Shown: positions 39,642-51,238 of the stretch, one piece after another | Layout of the letters: each line of letters opens with the position of its first letter | Position numbering within the stretch: the stretch's first letter is position 1 | NCBI RefSeq assembly: GCF_910592395.1 | Contig: NC_088323.1 | Coordinates: forward strand, 6,262,001 to 6,326,000 | Direction of reading: 5' to 3' | DNA from: Lineus longissimus | Lineage: Eukaryota > Nemertea > Pilidiophora > Heteronemertea > Lineidae | DNA: 64,000 bases | The notes under the pieces: generated by a model | What the model saw: only the letters and a program-made list of their open reading frames with translations | What the model was told of the DNA's origin: nothing | Databases searched by the model: none | Made by a program: the position numbers and the translations under genes

Positions 39642-40994
39642 CGTCGTCCGTTAGCAGGGCACGTTTCGTAACTGTTAGAGCTATTGAGTTGAAACTTGGT
39701 ACACATGTACCCTTATGTAATGACACCTGGGAGACCAAGTTTCGGTCCGATTCGTTTCATGGTTTGGCCACCAGGGGGCCAAACGTTAAAAGTGAAAATA
39801 TGCAATATCTCCATTAATAGTAGTCGGGAAATTTTGAAAAAAATATGGTAGGTACTTCTAGCAAAGGTGCATCATATATCCTCCGGGTTTTTGATTTGAC
39901 CTCCTTTTCAAGGTCACAGAGGTCAAATGGTGTAAATTAGCCGTTAGGATGTAACGATGGCACGTTTCTAAACTGCAATGACTATTGATACCAAATTTGG
40001 TACACATTTACCCCTTAGTCAGGTGATCTCAGGGACCAAAGTTTGGTCCAATATGATTCACCACTTGACCACCAGGGGGCAAAATCCAAAAACCTTAAAA
40101 ATGAGATTATTCCTTAACTTCTTGCCCGATTGCCACCAATTTGATATCATGGGTACATCTAACCACCATACAGTATATGTCGCACAGGTTTTTAATTTGA
40201 CCTTCTTGTCAAGGTCACAGAGGTCAAATGGCGTAAATTCGCCGTCAGGCCGTTACTATGGCACGTTTCTTAACTGCAATGACTATTGATCACAAATTAA
40301 GTACACATGTACCCCTTGGTCAGGTGATCTCAGGTACCGAAGTTTGGTGCGATCTGATTTGCCGTTTGGCCTCCAGGGAGGGGGCCAAATCCTAAATTCT
40401 TCAAAATGCCATTATTCCTAGTAATGACTTGCCCGATTGGCACCAATTTTATATCATAGGTACATCTAATTCTAACAACCATTCAATGTGTCACCCGGGT
40501 CTACTTTGATTTGACCTACTTTTCAAGGTCACAGAGGTCGAATGTACTGTAAATTGGCCATTTTGGGGAAATTGTAATTGCTTGGACCTACATCAAACCT
40601 AACACTACATGACACAAGACCATGCTCTTTATCCATCTTTCCTCCACATGAGGTGAGCACAATGGCCCTGGCCATTTCATTTAAGATTTAGGGAGGGGAA
40701 GTTATATTTTCTGGCATTTTTCTGTCAAGTGACCTGTTGTTGTTTCAAGGTTTCTGCTCAATTTTGGGCCACCCCTTATGCCTTTCTGTGGTTGACATTA
40801 ATAAAGGCAGCAGACATTGTCAAATTCTTTTCCCTTTTTCTTCAGCCTCGCCTGTGAAGTTCAACAAAACGGAGACAGTGTTTCAATGCCCGCCACCTAT
40901 GTTTGCCCAAGATACTGATCAAATCTTACGCGATATTCTAAAGTATAATGACGATCAAATAGAGGCATTGAAGGATGAGGGAGCAGTTCGTTGA
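33107..40994 (+). CDS. SUGCT: Succinate-hydroxymethylglutarate CoA-transferase
   Basis: This mitochondrial family III (CaiB/BaiF) CoA-transferase converts free glutarate to glutaryl-CoA with succinyl-CoA or HMG-CoA as donor; the human gene is C7orf10. Twelve exons join to 437 residues: 33107-33209, 34099-34159, 34278-34351, 34740-34825, 34993-35043, 35675-35795, 36178-36273, 36721-36860, 37359-37454, 38010-38179, 39019-39185, 40846-40994. Residues 1-34 are Arg-rich and lack acidic residues, fitting a mitochondrial presequence ([20 protein letters not shown]). Family motifs are [45 protein letters not shown] and [20 protein letters not shown], with the catalytic Asp at D209, and [12 protein letters not shown] near the C-terminus. 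The exon 11 donor (GCAG/gtcggt) is weak but is the one that keeps phase. The start is the first ATG after EFTUD2 and gives the presequence. Confidence 0.95.
33210..34098. other. SUGCT intron 1, with dispersed repeat copy 2 at its end
   Basis: The last ~125 bp (33970-34095) match the CCTAAC-containing repeat at 15790-15990. The acceptor of exon 2 (TTATTTTTTAG) lies at the repeat's edge, so the repeat may supply part of the polypyrimidine tract. Confidence 0.55.
35058..35462 (-). mobile_element. Full-length tRNA-derived SINE with target-site duplication
   Basis: Read on minus, the head GAGCCTCATGGCCTAGTGGT has an A box, and CCCGGGTTCGATCCCGGGAC is an excellent pol III B box. A ~300 bp body follows and it ends in a GAA-repeat tail (TTCTTC on plus). 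The 13 bp TGAGTACAGAGAT lies directly on both sides (35045-35057 and 35463-35475), a perfect target-site duplication. It sits in SUGCT intron 5, with the insertion point only ~14 bases from the exon 5 donor. The perfect duplication implies a young insertion. Confidence 0.92.
36520..36685 (+). other. Possible cryptic or poison exon in SUGCT intron 7
   Basis: After an AG at 36519 a frame stays open that continues SUGCT exon 7 in phase (Asn-Asp-Cys-Met...), through [20 protein letters not shown] and a Lys-rich end, to a donor CTGCG/gtatgt. The outgoing phase (2) does not match exon 8, and inclusion would create a stop just inside exon 8. The polypyrimidine tract is weak. This could be a regulated poison exon, a coding fragment brought in by a repeat, or chance. 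Confidence 0.25.
37465..37690 (+). mobile_element. tRNA-derived SINE in SUGCT intron 9
   Basis: GACCAGTGGCATAGTGGTTA is an A-box-containing tRNA-like head, and GGTCATGGGTTGGACAC is a degenerate B box at tRNA spacing. A body of about 170 bp follows. The 3' end and any target duplication are not clear. Confidence 0.6.
38147..38875 (+). repeat. Minisatellite derived from the 3' end of SUGCT exon 10 plus its donor
   Basis: The first unit is the true exon end ([10 protein letters not shown] and the donor AAG/gtatgtg). About ten further head-to-tail copies of 64-69 bp run through intron 10. Copies 2 and 3 (units near 38228 and 38295) are almost identical to it and keep the perfect donor. Later copies carry donor mutations (aaggaatg, aagggatg, aagggatatg, caggtatatg). 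From 38520 to 38800 the unit is 69 bp, a multiple of three, so the copied exon frame is open through several units. Confidence 0.95.
39205..39305 (-). mobile_element. Decayed tRNA-derived SINE head in SUGCT intron 11
   Basis: Read on minus, TGTGGTGTAGTGGCTTGGAC resembles an A box and CCCTAGTTCAAACACCA a B box. It begins ~20 bases after the exon 11 donor. Confidence 0.5.
39512..40690. mobile_element. Tandem-repeat-bearing element with CGT tract, copy 2
   Basis: It opens TTTTAGCTCACCTCTTAGC, runs into a long CGT tract, then three ~300 bp units beginning near 39658, 39959 and 40259 (GGCACGTTTC blocks, CACCAGGGGGC, TTCAAGGTCACAGAGGTCA), and closes near 40653 with GGTGAGCACAATGGCC. It has the same design as 3064-4735 but fewer units. 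It sits in SUGCT intron 11. GCTCACC at one end and GGTGAGC at the other form a short inverted pair. Confidence 0.75.
39556..39650. repeat. CGT trinucleotide microsatellite in SUGCT intron 11
   Basis: About 30 CGT/TCG triplets in a 95 bp tract are flanked by CCGTCGT steps. It is longer than the homologous tract at 3103-3165, so length differs between copies of the same element. Confidence 0.97.
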
Positions 40995-42498
40995 TTTCGA
41001 TATGTAAAGAAGATTCTTATGACCATGACGGAGTGTTATGTCGGCCTAGGCCTATGGGGTTAAAGTATTGTGCTGCCATCTAGTTATTGGTTATCACACC
41101 ACCTATTGTGCAATTGACTGTTATCCATTGGCCCACATAGGCATGTGGTATTTTGAACTCTCTCTCTTGCTATTTGATTACTGTTAGCAGCACATATGTG
41201 CTTCGCTCAATTCGACATTTTTGTAAATTTCCAATTTCAACTTGAAGAACTCTCCAGCAGGAACAACTGGACTTTATCCTTTGAAAGTATATTTAATCCT
41301 GTCCTTCTTTCTTCATTAAATGCAATCATTTATTTAAACATTCAACTCCGTCAAGACAATCACTCGTGTTATATTTTCACTCAAAAGATACACTTGTTCG
41401 GTTTTCTTATCATATCAACTTAAAAACTGCTATAAGTGTCTGTTCACCTTTGAACTTAAATCTGTGGATATTAGACAATGTTTGAAGGAATGTTTCTTTT
41501 TATTGTAAATCTTTATCCGAACACCTTCACGGCCGTGGCCCCAATCCCCCTCTGTGAGCTGGTTATTATGGGACTCATGGACTTAACGAAGGAACTACAC
41601 CATCGCCAGCTTCAGGACGAGGAAGGAACTGAAAAGACCAAACTTTATCTTATGATGAAGCTATTCTGACCAAGGGCATTTTTAGGGGGGGGGGGGGGGG
41701 TGGGTGAGGGTGTTGGAAAGGGGGGTCATTTTGGTCATTTTTCAACCAAAAAATAAAATATAGTAAAAGAGTGCAGCTAAACACCGGCCGTGAAAGTGTT
41801 AATAGCAACTAGAGATATTTATTTTCCTCATTTATTGTAAATTAATATATAAAATTCAGTATTTTTTACATCTGCGCACATTGGGGCCTTAATTGCTGAA
41901 AAGTTAGGGGCAAATGTGGTTATTCATACCAGGCTCGAGGTCAGAGAAATCCAGGGCACAAGGTCATGTTTGTTGGATTAAAAAAGGGAAAAAGTTTGGT
42001 CTATGTGCCAAAGACCACCACTTGGGTGTTGCCTGATAACTCAGAAATCCCTCTCGTGTGGTTTTGTGTAAAATGTAAAGCAAAGTTTGTTTATTATTGT
42101 GTCACCCCTAATGAAAGGGCCAGCCAGCTTTTGGCTTATTTTTTGAGTGTACTGAAATGAATGAAATGTAGTGTCTTAATTGTAAAGAACTGAGGGAGAA
42201 ATGTGTCGTAAATATGTATTTCTAGCTTGAATTTTCAATTGTAGGATCTGTTAAAATGATTTTTTTGTGCCATAATTTGCAATAAAGTAAGGGAAAAATG
42301 TGCTGTAGGTATATCTAGGTTGAATTTACAAGGTAGGATACGTCAATTAAATGAAGTTTTGTGCCTCAATTCCCAAAGAAAGTGAGGGGAAAATGTGCTG
42401 TATGTATTTCTAGGTTGAATATACAAGGTTTTCTTTAACTAAGTTGCACTGTATTCTGTACTGTATGCCAAAAAAGCTGAATGGTCTATGTGCTCCTT
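40995..42498. other. SUGCT 3' flank, no second gene recognised
   Basis: Presumed 3' UTR and intergenic DNA. AATAAA occurs at 42281-42286. Between 42160 and 42430 a degenerate ~90 bp repeat is visible (TATGTATTTCTAGCTTGAAT and TATGTATTTCTAGGTTGAAT variants). A G-run lies at 41684-41700. The open frame 41478-41669 shows no recognisable domain. Confidence 0.5.
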
Positions 42499-43285
42499 CT
42501 CCTCCCATCGCACCTACTACATGAGATACCTCCCACCCCACCTCCCATCGCACCTACTACATGAGATACCTCCCTCCCCACCTCCCATCGCACCTACTAC
42601 ATGAGATACCTCCCACCCCACCTCCCATCGCACCTACTACATGAGATACCTCCCTCCCCACCTCCCATCGCACCTACTACATGAGATACCTCCCACCCCA
42701 CCTCCCATCGCACCTACTACATGAGATACCTCCCTCCCCACTTCCCATCGCACCTACTACATGAGATACCTCCCACCCCACCTCCCATCGCACCTACTAC
42801 ATGAGATACCTCCCTCCCCACCTCCCATCGCACCTACTACATGAGATACCTCCCACCCCACCTCCCATCGCACCTACTACATGAGATACCTCCCTCCCCA
42901 CCTCCCATCGCACCTACTACATGAGATACCTCCCACCCCACCTCCCATCGCACCTACTACATGAGATACCTCCCTCCCCACTTCCCATCGCACCTACATG
43001 AGATACCTCCCTCCCCACCTCCCATCGCACCTACTACATGAGATACCTCCCTCCCCACCTCCCATCGCACCTACTACATGAGATACCTCCCACCCCACCT
43101 CCCATCGCACCTACTACATGAGATACCTCCCTCCCCACCTCCCATCGCACCTACTACATGAGATACCTCCCTCCCCACCTCCCATCGCACCTACTACATG
43201 AGATACCTCCCTCCCCACCTCCCATCGCACCTACTACATGAGATACCTCCCTCCCCAACTCCCATCGCACCTACTTCATGAGATA
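42499..43285. repeat. 40 bp minisatellite with 80 bp dimer structure
   Basis: About 20 copies of a 40 bp unit (CTCCCATCGCACCTACTACA, then TGAGATACCTCCC and ACCCCAC or TCCCCAC). In the first half the ACCCC and TCCCC variants alternate regularly, giving an 80 bp higher-order unit. The second half is mostly the TCCCC type. Copies are nearly identical, so amplification is recent. The plus strand is pyrimidine-rich. Confidence 0.97.
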
Positions 43286-44110
43286 CCAAGTTGTGAAAGA
43301 CGGGTTTATACTCCCTTCACAAGCACATAATGGATGTGAAAGCCAGGGACAACACTGAAAGACTGGGGATCAGATTGTGAAAGACTTGTGCCTGGACTAT
43401 TTCACCTGCTACACTAGACACCGCTTGTGATAGACAAGGGGTTGTGCCTCCTGTTTCACCAGCCACATGTTGTGAAAGAATTGACTTAATGCCCCCGTCT
43501 TTCATGAACCATATGTTTTGTGAGAGGGGAGACTTCACCTCCAGCAACATCCGCTACATGTTATAACATACAGGGGACAATCCCTCGTGCTACACCACCT
43601 ACTGGGAGTGAACCACAGCTTTGTTGCGCAGGACAGCGCGAAGCTGTAAAAGACAGTGGACTACTTCACCTGCTACACCGGTTGGGAGAGACCAGGGAAT
43701 GTACATGTACCTCCTGCTACCCCAGCAACATATTGTGCATGTGAAATACAGGTGTTTATACCCTCTGCTTCACCAGCCACATGTTGTGAGAGGCAGGAGA
43801 CTATATGTATATACATCCTTCTACCCCGGCCACAGGTGGGGAGGACGGGGACAACGTTGTGAAAGATAGCGGAACAAGTTGTGAAAGTGGACTATAATAG
43901 TCCACTTTCACAACTTGTAATTTCACCAGCTACTTGTTGTTAGTGACCGAGTACTACACCTCCTGCCACGGGTTTTGGAAGCTAGGGGGTTATACCCACT
44001 GCTTCACGAAGCACGTGTTGTAAGAGACACCGAAAGACTCTGAAAGACGGGGACAACGTTGTGAATGACAGGGGACCCAATTGTGAAAGACAGGGAAAAA
44101 CCGCGGCACA
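43286..44110. repeat. Old, degenerate tandem region
   Basis: Loose repeats of GTTGTGAAAGAC, TTCACCAGCCACATGTTGTG and CTCCTGCTAC-like blocks recur at roughly 60-70 bp without exact periodicity. It directly follows the young 40 bp array. It reads as an eroded older minisatellite. Open frames here are short and not credible genes. Confidence 0.6.
43874..43918. repeat. Near-perfect 45 bp palindrome
   Basis: The 22-base arms (ACAAGTTGTGAAAGTGGACT plus AT, and the exact complement) surround a single central base. Such a sequence could extrude as a cruciform. It lies in the degenerate tandem region and uses its GTTGTGAAAG motif, so it probably arose by inverted duplication of one unit. Confidence 0.95.
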
Positions 44111-44344
44111 TAATTGCGCTGGTATCACGTAGCTACGCCGAAACAAATCACTTGTGGTGCACTGTATTCCTCAAGGGTGAAAAAACACTGCAGTTTTAGG
44201 CTATCCTCTTTCATGAAATAAGAGAACATTATCGTGTGGTTATTGTATTCATACTGGAGAAAGAGCATCTACCTAAAAACACCTGGTTAACTGTCGTTGT
44301 TTTTTAGAACTCTCTGCTGTCGGTAACGCCCGTTCAAGGCCTGA

Positions 44345-44465
44345 TATACATATCATATCATTGTTCAACTTATTTAGAAACGACAAATGTTGTTAGAAAC
44401 TATCATATCATTGTTAAACTTATCTAGAAACGACAAATGTTGTTAGAAACTAAAAATGTTGTTAT
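44345..44465. repeat. Short tandem duplication, ~53 bp unit
   Basis: TATCATATCATTGTTCAACT through GACAAATGTTGTTAGAAAC is repeated immediately with two changes, plus a partial third tail (AAAAATGTTGTTA). Confidence 0.9.
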
Positions 44466-45277
44466 CAAATGTACAGTTGCTTGGTCGTTAGTTTTCCCGC
44501 GATCATCGGCATCGCGCTCAGACTGGTCAAAGGCGTAACATATTTGAATCTCCCACTTTCCAACTTTCCTGGGCCCTTGCTTACTGAATATGTAGACCCT
44601 TGTTCATGAGCCTCAGTTTGAGGTACCCTCTTCGGAAAAGAAAATGTCTGACACCAGTCGCACACTTGAACTTCTCTCCCGTAATTTTGATATCATGCCT
44701 TTATTCTGGTAAGATAATACCTTAAGTTCACTTTTTTCGATAGAGTTTGCTTTTGGGCTCAATCTGGTTGTTTAGACGACTTTTGGTGACATTTATGTAT
44801 ATATTTCAGTGGTGCTCGAGTTGAGGTCTGAAGAAATTTTTCTGAGCAGCCCATTCCGGTGTTGAAGTAGGCCTATATATTCACGAATGATTTTCCTGTA
44901 ATTGTGTTTGTTCAAGGTTGCAAAAGTAGACATTATTAGCTTACACAGTAACGGTCGACCATCAAAAATTGTCGTACGAAGGAGATGTGACCATTTGGGG
45001 GGGGGGGGGGACAAAATAGGCAGGTTTCGCTAACCTTACGAGACGACATAACTATAATCTATCGACGTCGGTTTAAAAATTTCCCCGATTTCTTCTATGA
45101 AAATGATTTACGACTGTTGCATTACCCCGTAAATAAATTAGCACAGTCCTTCGTACTTCCTCTTTCCTATTGTTTGCGAAACCTGCCAATGTCTATCAGG
45201 CAGCACGGATAAAATGTGTTGCCACTTTCCCCTGAGTTATAACCTATGTTCTGTAAGTTTCTAACTTCATTTTCCAG
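44466..45277. other. Non-coding stretch, no gene recognised
   Basis: No exon or RNA gene was recognised. There is a G-run near 44997-45010. Short open frames on minus show no domain. Confidence 0.4.
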
Positions 45278-45376
45278 GTGAAATCGTTGTAGCAGTTGAA
45301 AACATGGAGTGGACCAGCCTGGCTGTGACTGAAGTCTGCGCCACAACTAAATCCAGTGGAATCCTTATATATACCG
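45278..45376 (+). other. Possible orphan exon (33 codons)
   Basis: A good acceptor (ACTTCATTTTCCAG) and donor (ACCG/gtatgt) bracket 99 bases that are open in the phase 1-1 frame (EIVVAVENMEWTSLAVTEVC, then ATTKSSGILIYT). The symmetrical phase and lack of stops fit a real exon. No neighbouring exon was found and the sequence is not recognised. It could belong to a gene whose other exons lie beyond the satellite, or be chance. Confidence 0.3.
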
Positions 45377-45548
45377 GTATGTCTAAGTGTGGTTCTTGGT
45401 TTCTATGGAGCCATGCACCTTTGATCTGCAAATTCTAGTTTTCATAGGCATCCTCCATGATCTTTCGCGGGGTTGTTGTTTTCTGCAGCTATGCACCTTG
45501 AGCTTTCAATAACAAGGATCCTTTTGTACTTCGCTTCTTTGCAAAATG

Positions 45549-45751
45549 CAAGACCCCCCCCCCCCCCCCCCCATATTCACTACTGTTGTGTTTAATTATT
45601 AGGAATCACAGTTAAAATCCTAAGCAATTAGAACATTATTGAAACCCCCCCCCCCCCCCCCATCCCATATTCACTACTGTTGTGTTTAATTATTAGGAAT
45701 CACAGTTAAAATCCTAAGCAATTAGAACATTATAGACCCCCCCCCCCCCAT
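45549..45751. repeat. Tandem duplication anchored on poly-C runs, ~95 bp unit
   Basis: Three poly-C runs (starting near 45553, 45645 and 45737) each precede or follow CATATTCACTACTGTTGTGT and AATCCTAAGCAATTAGAACA blocks. There are two complete units and one truncated unit. Confidence 0.9.
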
Positions 45752-46275
45752 CAAAAAGATGCTTAAAATAAGAATTCACTTCAACTATTCCAAACAAAAC
45801 GATGGTCAACACTCTAAAATATTTTTCCTTTCTTTTAAGCATCCAAGGACTCGTCCAGCTTCATCTTCGCAGCCTTACGCTTTCTTACGAACCTTAATTC
45901 TTCTGTATCTGTATCATCAACATAATAAAAAACTACGAACCTTATTACTTCTGTCCAGCTTCATCTTCGCAGCTTCATCTACGCTTATTCTTCTGTATCA
46001 TCAACATATTAAAACTACCAACCTTATAACTTCTGTATCATCAACATAATAAAACAAATACTTTATTACAAACTCTGTGTTTCTCATATTTCGAGGAGGG
46101 GGCTAGTCATGCCGTCGGAGCACTAAGCGCACGACTACCCCCTCAACACTCTCTTTATCATCAAAAAGTTACGGAGCGAATCCACGCAAAAAATTTTTTT
46201 GGACGCGCCAGCTGTTAGAAAAATTCCCACCGACAGGATCAGAAAACCATCCTCGCCCCCATATTGATCACAAAA
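45752..46275. other. Transition into the satellite, short repeats
   Basis: CAGCTTCATCTTCGCAG and TTCTGTATCATCAACATAAT motifs recur two to four times between 45850 and 46050. 46070-46275 is unique-looking and GC-richer and abuts the satellite. No gene was recognised. Confidence 0.5.
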
Positions 46276-48037
46276 ATGTTCAGTGCGTGACAAGAAGAAA
46301 GCAAACAATGATAAGAAGCAAAGACTGCATGAAACAATGTTCAATGATAAGAGAGGAAGCAAACACTGCATGAAACAAAAGAAACAAACACTGTATGAAA
46401 CAATGTTCATTGATAAGAGAAGAAACAAACGCTGCATGAAACAAAAGAAGCAAACACTGCATGAAACAATGTTCATTGATAAGAGAAGAAGCAAACACTG
46501 CATGAAACAATGTTCAATGATAACAGAAGAAGCAAACACTGCATGAAACAATGTTCATTGATAAGAGAAGAAGCAAAGACTGCATGAAACAATGTTCATT
46601 GATAAGAGAAGAAGCAAAGACTGCATGAAACAATGTTCATTGATAAGAGAAGAAGCAAACACTGCATGAAACAATGTTCAATGATAACAGAAGAAGCAAA
46701 CACTGCATGAAACAATGTTCATTGATAAGAGAAGAAGCAAAGACTGCATGAAACAATGTTCATTGATAAGAGAAGAAGCAAATACTGCATGAAACAATGT
46801 TCATTGATAAGAGAAGAAGCAAACACTGCATGAAACAATGTTCATTGATAAGAGAAGAAGCAAACACTGCATGAAACAATGTTCATTGATAAGAGAAGAA
46901 GCAAACACTGCATGAAACAATGTTCATTGATAAGAGAAGAAGGAAACAATGTTCATTGATAACAGAAGAAGCAAACACTGTATGAAACAATGTTCAATGA
47001 TAAGAGAAGAAGAAAAGACTGCATGAAACAATGTTCATTGATAAGAGAAGAAGCAAAGACTGCATGAAACAATGTTTATTGATAAGAGAGGAAGCAAACA
47101 CTGCATGAAACAAAAGAAGCAAACACTGTATGAAACAATGTTCATTGATAAGAGAGGAAGCAAACACTGCATGAAACAAAAGAAACAAACACTGTATGAA
47201 ACAATGTTCATTGATAAGAGAAGAAACAAACGCTGCATGAAACAAAAGAAGCAAACACTGCATGAAACAATGTTCATTGATAAGAGAAGAAGCAAACACT
47301 GCATGAAACAATGTTCATTGATAAGAGAAGAAGCAAACACTGCATGAAACAATGTTCAATGATAACAGAAGAAGCAAACACTGTATGAAACAATGTTCAT
47401 TGATAAGAGAAGAAGCAAAGACTGCATGAAACAATGTTCATTGATAAGAGAAGAAGCAAACACTGCATGAAACAATGTTCATTGATAAGAGAAGAAGCAA
47501 ACACTGCATGAAACAATGTTCATTGATAAGAGAAGAAGCAAACACTGCATGAAACAATGTTCATTGATAAGAGAAGAAGGAAACAATGTTCATTGATAAC
47601 AGAAGAAGCAAACACTGTATGAAACAATGTTCAATGATAAGAGAAGAAGAAAAGACTGCATGAAACAATGTTCATTGATAAGAGAAGAAGCAAACACTGC
47701 ATGAAACAATGTTCATTGATAAGAGCAGAAGCAAAGACTGCATGAAACAATGTTCATTGATAAGAGCAGAAGCAAAGACTGCATGAAACAATGTTCAATG
47801 ATAACAGAAGAAGCAAACACTGTATGAAACAATGTTCATTGATAAGAGAAGAAGCAAACACTGCATGAAACAATGTTCAATGATAAGAGAAGAAACAAAC
47901 ACTGCATGAAACAATGTTCATTGATAAGAGAAGAAACAAACACTGCATGAAACAATGTTCATTGATAAGAGAAGCAAACAATGTATGAAACAATGTTCAT
48001 TGATAAGAGAAGAAGCAAACACTGCATGAAACAATGT

Positions 48038-50051
48038 TCAATGATAAGAGAAAAAGCAAACACTGCATGAAACAATGTTCAATGATAACAGAAGAAGCAA
48101 ACACTGCATGAAACAATGTTCAATGATAAGAGAAGAAACAAACACTGCATGAAACAAAAGAAACAAACACTGCATGAAACAATGTTCAATGATAACAGAA
48201 GAAGCAAAGACTGCATGAAACAATGTTCAATGATAAGAGAAGAAGCAAAGACTGCATGAAACAATGTTCATTGATAAGAGAAGAAGCAAACACTGCATGA
48301 AACAATGTTCAATGATAACAGAAGAAGCAAACACTGCATGAAACAATGTTCAATGATAACAGAAGAAGCAAAGACTGCATGAAACAGAAGAAGCAAACAC
48401 TGCATGAAACAATGTTCAATGATAAGAGAAGAAGCAAACACTGCATGAAACAATGTTCAATGATAACAGAAGAAGCAAACACTGCATGAAACAATGTTCA
48501 ATGATAACAGAAGAAGCAAAGACTGCATGAAACAGAAGAAGCAAACACTGCATGAAACAATGTTCATTGATAAGAGAAGAAGCAAACACTGCATGAAACA
48601 ATGTTCATTGATAAGAGAAGAAGCAAACACTGCATGAAACAATGTTCATTGATAACAGAAGAAGCAAACACTGTATGAAACAATGTTCAATGATAAGAGA
48701 AGAAGAAAAGACTGCATGAAACAATGTTCATTGATAAGAGAAGAAGCAAACACTGCATGAAACAATGTTCATTGATAAGAGAAGAAGCAAACACTGCATG
48801 AAACAATGTTCATTGATAAGAGAAGAAGCAAAGACTGCATGAAACAATGTTCAATGATAACAGAAGAAGCAAACACTGTATGAAACAATGTTCAATGATA
48901 AGAGAAGAAGCAAAGACTGCATGAAACAATGTTCATTGATAAGAGAAGAAGCAAACACTGCATGAAACAATGTTCAATGATAACAGAAGAAGCAAACACT
49001 GTATGAAACAATGTTCATTGATAAGAGAAGAAGCAAACACTACATGAAACAATGTTCAATGATAAGAGAAGAAGCAAACACTGCATGAAACAATGTTCAA
49101 TGATAAGAGAAGAAGCAAACACTGTATGAAACAATGTTCAATGATAAGAGCAGAAGCAAAGACTGCATGAAACAATGTTCAATGATAACAGAAGAAGCAA
49201 AGACTGCATGAAACAGAAGAAGCAAACACTGCATGAAACAATGTTCAATGATAAGAGAAGAAGCAAACACTGCATGAAACAATGTTCAATGATAACAGAA
49301 GAAGCAAACACTGCATGAAACAATGTTCAATGATAACAGAAGAAGCAAAGACTGCATGAAACAGAAGAAGCAAACACTGCATGAAACAATGTTCATTGAT
49401 AAGAGAAGAAGCAAACACTGCATGAAACAATGTTCATTGATAAGAGAAGAAGCAAACACTGCATGAAACAATGTTCATTGATAACAGAAGAAGCAAACAC
49501 TGCATGAAACAATGTTCATTGATAAGAGAAGCAAACAATGTATGAAACAATGTTCATTGATAAGAGAAGAAGCAAACACTGCATGAAACAATGTTCAATG
49601 ATAAGAGAAAAAGCAAACACTGCATGAAACAATGTTCAATGATAACAGAAGAAGCAAACACTGCATGAAACAATGTTCAATGATAAGAGAAGAAACAAAC
49701 ACTGCATGAAACAAAAGAAACAAACACTGCATGAAACAATGTTCAATGATAACAGAAGAAGCAAAGACTGCATGAAACAATGTTCAATGATAAGAGAAGA
49801 AGCAAAGACTGCATGAAACAATGTTCATTGATAAGAGAAGAAGCAAACACTGCATGAAACAATGTTCAATGATAACAGAAGAAGCAAACACTGCATGAAA
49901 CAATGTTCAATGATAACAGAAGAAGCAAAGACTGCATGAAACAGAAGAAGCAAACACTGCATGAAACAATGTTCAATGATAAGAGAAGAAGCAAACACTG
50001 CATGAAACAATGTTCAATGATAACAGAAGAAGCAAACACTGCATGAAACAA
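48038..50051. repeat. 1,557 bp higher-order duplication inside the satellite
   Basis: Distinctive variant strings at 48038-48494 recur at 49595-50051 with an offset of exactly 1,557 bp at several anchor points. This shows a block copy rather than unit-by-unit similarity. Confidence 0.85.
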
Positions 50052-51190
50052 TGTTCAATGATAACAGAAGAAGCAAAGACTGCATGAAACAGAAGAAGCA
50101 AACACTGTATGAAATAATGTTCAATGATAAGACGAAAAGCAACACTGCATGAAACAATGTTCATTGATAAGAGAAGAAACAAACGCTGCATGAAAAAAAA
50201 GAAGCAAACACTGTATGAAACAATGTTCAATGATAAGACGAGAAGCAACACTGCATGAAACAATGTTCATTGATAAGAGAAGAAACAAACGCTGCATGAA
50301 ACAAAAGAAGCAAACACTGTATGAAACAATGTCCATTGATAAGAGAAGAAACAAACACTGCATGAAACAGAAGAAGCGAACACTGCATGAAACAATGTTC
50401 AATGATAAGAGAGGAAACAAACACTGCATGAAACAATGTTCATTGATAAGAGAAGAAGCAAACACTGCATGAAACAATGTTCATTGATAAGAGAAGAAGC
50501 AAACACTGCATGAAACAATGTTCATTGATAAGAGAAGAAGCAAGTACTGTATGAAACAATGTTCATTGATAAGAGAAAAAGCAAACACTGCATGAAACAA
50601 TGTTCAATGATAAGAGAAGAAACAAACACTGCATGAAACAAAAGAAACAAACACTGCATGAAACAATGTTCACAGATAAGAGAAGCAAACACTGCATGAA
50701 ACAATGTTCATTGATAAGAGAAGAAGCAAACACTGCATGAAACAATGTTCAATGATAAGAGAAGAAGCAAAGACTGTATGAAACAATGTTCATTGATAAG
50801 AGAAGAAGCAAAGACTGCATGAAACAATGTTCATTGATAAGAGAAGAAGCAAACACTGCATGAAACAATGTTCAATGATAAGACAAGAAGCCAAGACTGC
50901 ATGAAACAATGTTCAATGATAAGAGAAGAAGCAAACACTGTATGAAACAATGTTCATTGATAAGAGAAGAAGCAAACACTGCATGAAACAATGTTCAATG
51001 ATAAGACAAGAAGCAAACACTGTATGAAACAATGTTCATTGATAAGAGAAGAAGCAAAGACTGCATGAAACAATGTTCATTGATAAGAGCAGAAGCAAAG
51101 ACTGTATGAAACAATGTTCATTGATAAGAAAAGCAAACACTGTATGAAACAATGATCATTGATAAGAAGAAAGGAAACACTGCATGAAAC

Positions 51191-51238
51191 AATGATTAGA
51201 ATAAGCAGACAATGATCTTTTGATGAAGAAGCAACAAT
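51191..51238. repeat. Satellite landmark segment, copy 1 (deleted form)
   Basis: AATGATTAGAATAAGCAGAC then AATGATCTTTTGATGAAG breaks the 41 bp register. It is a shortened version of the ~75 bp segment found five more times. Confidence 0.85.

Noticed and set aside
41478-41669. 63-codon open frame after SUGCT
   Set aside because: No domain, no splice context and no neighbouring exon; it lies in the likely 3' flank.
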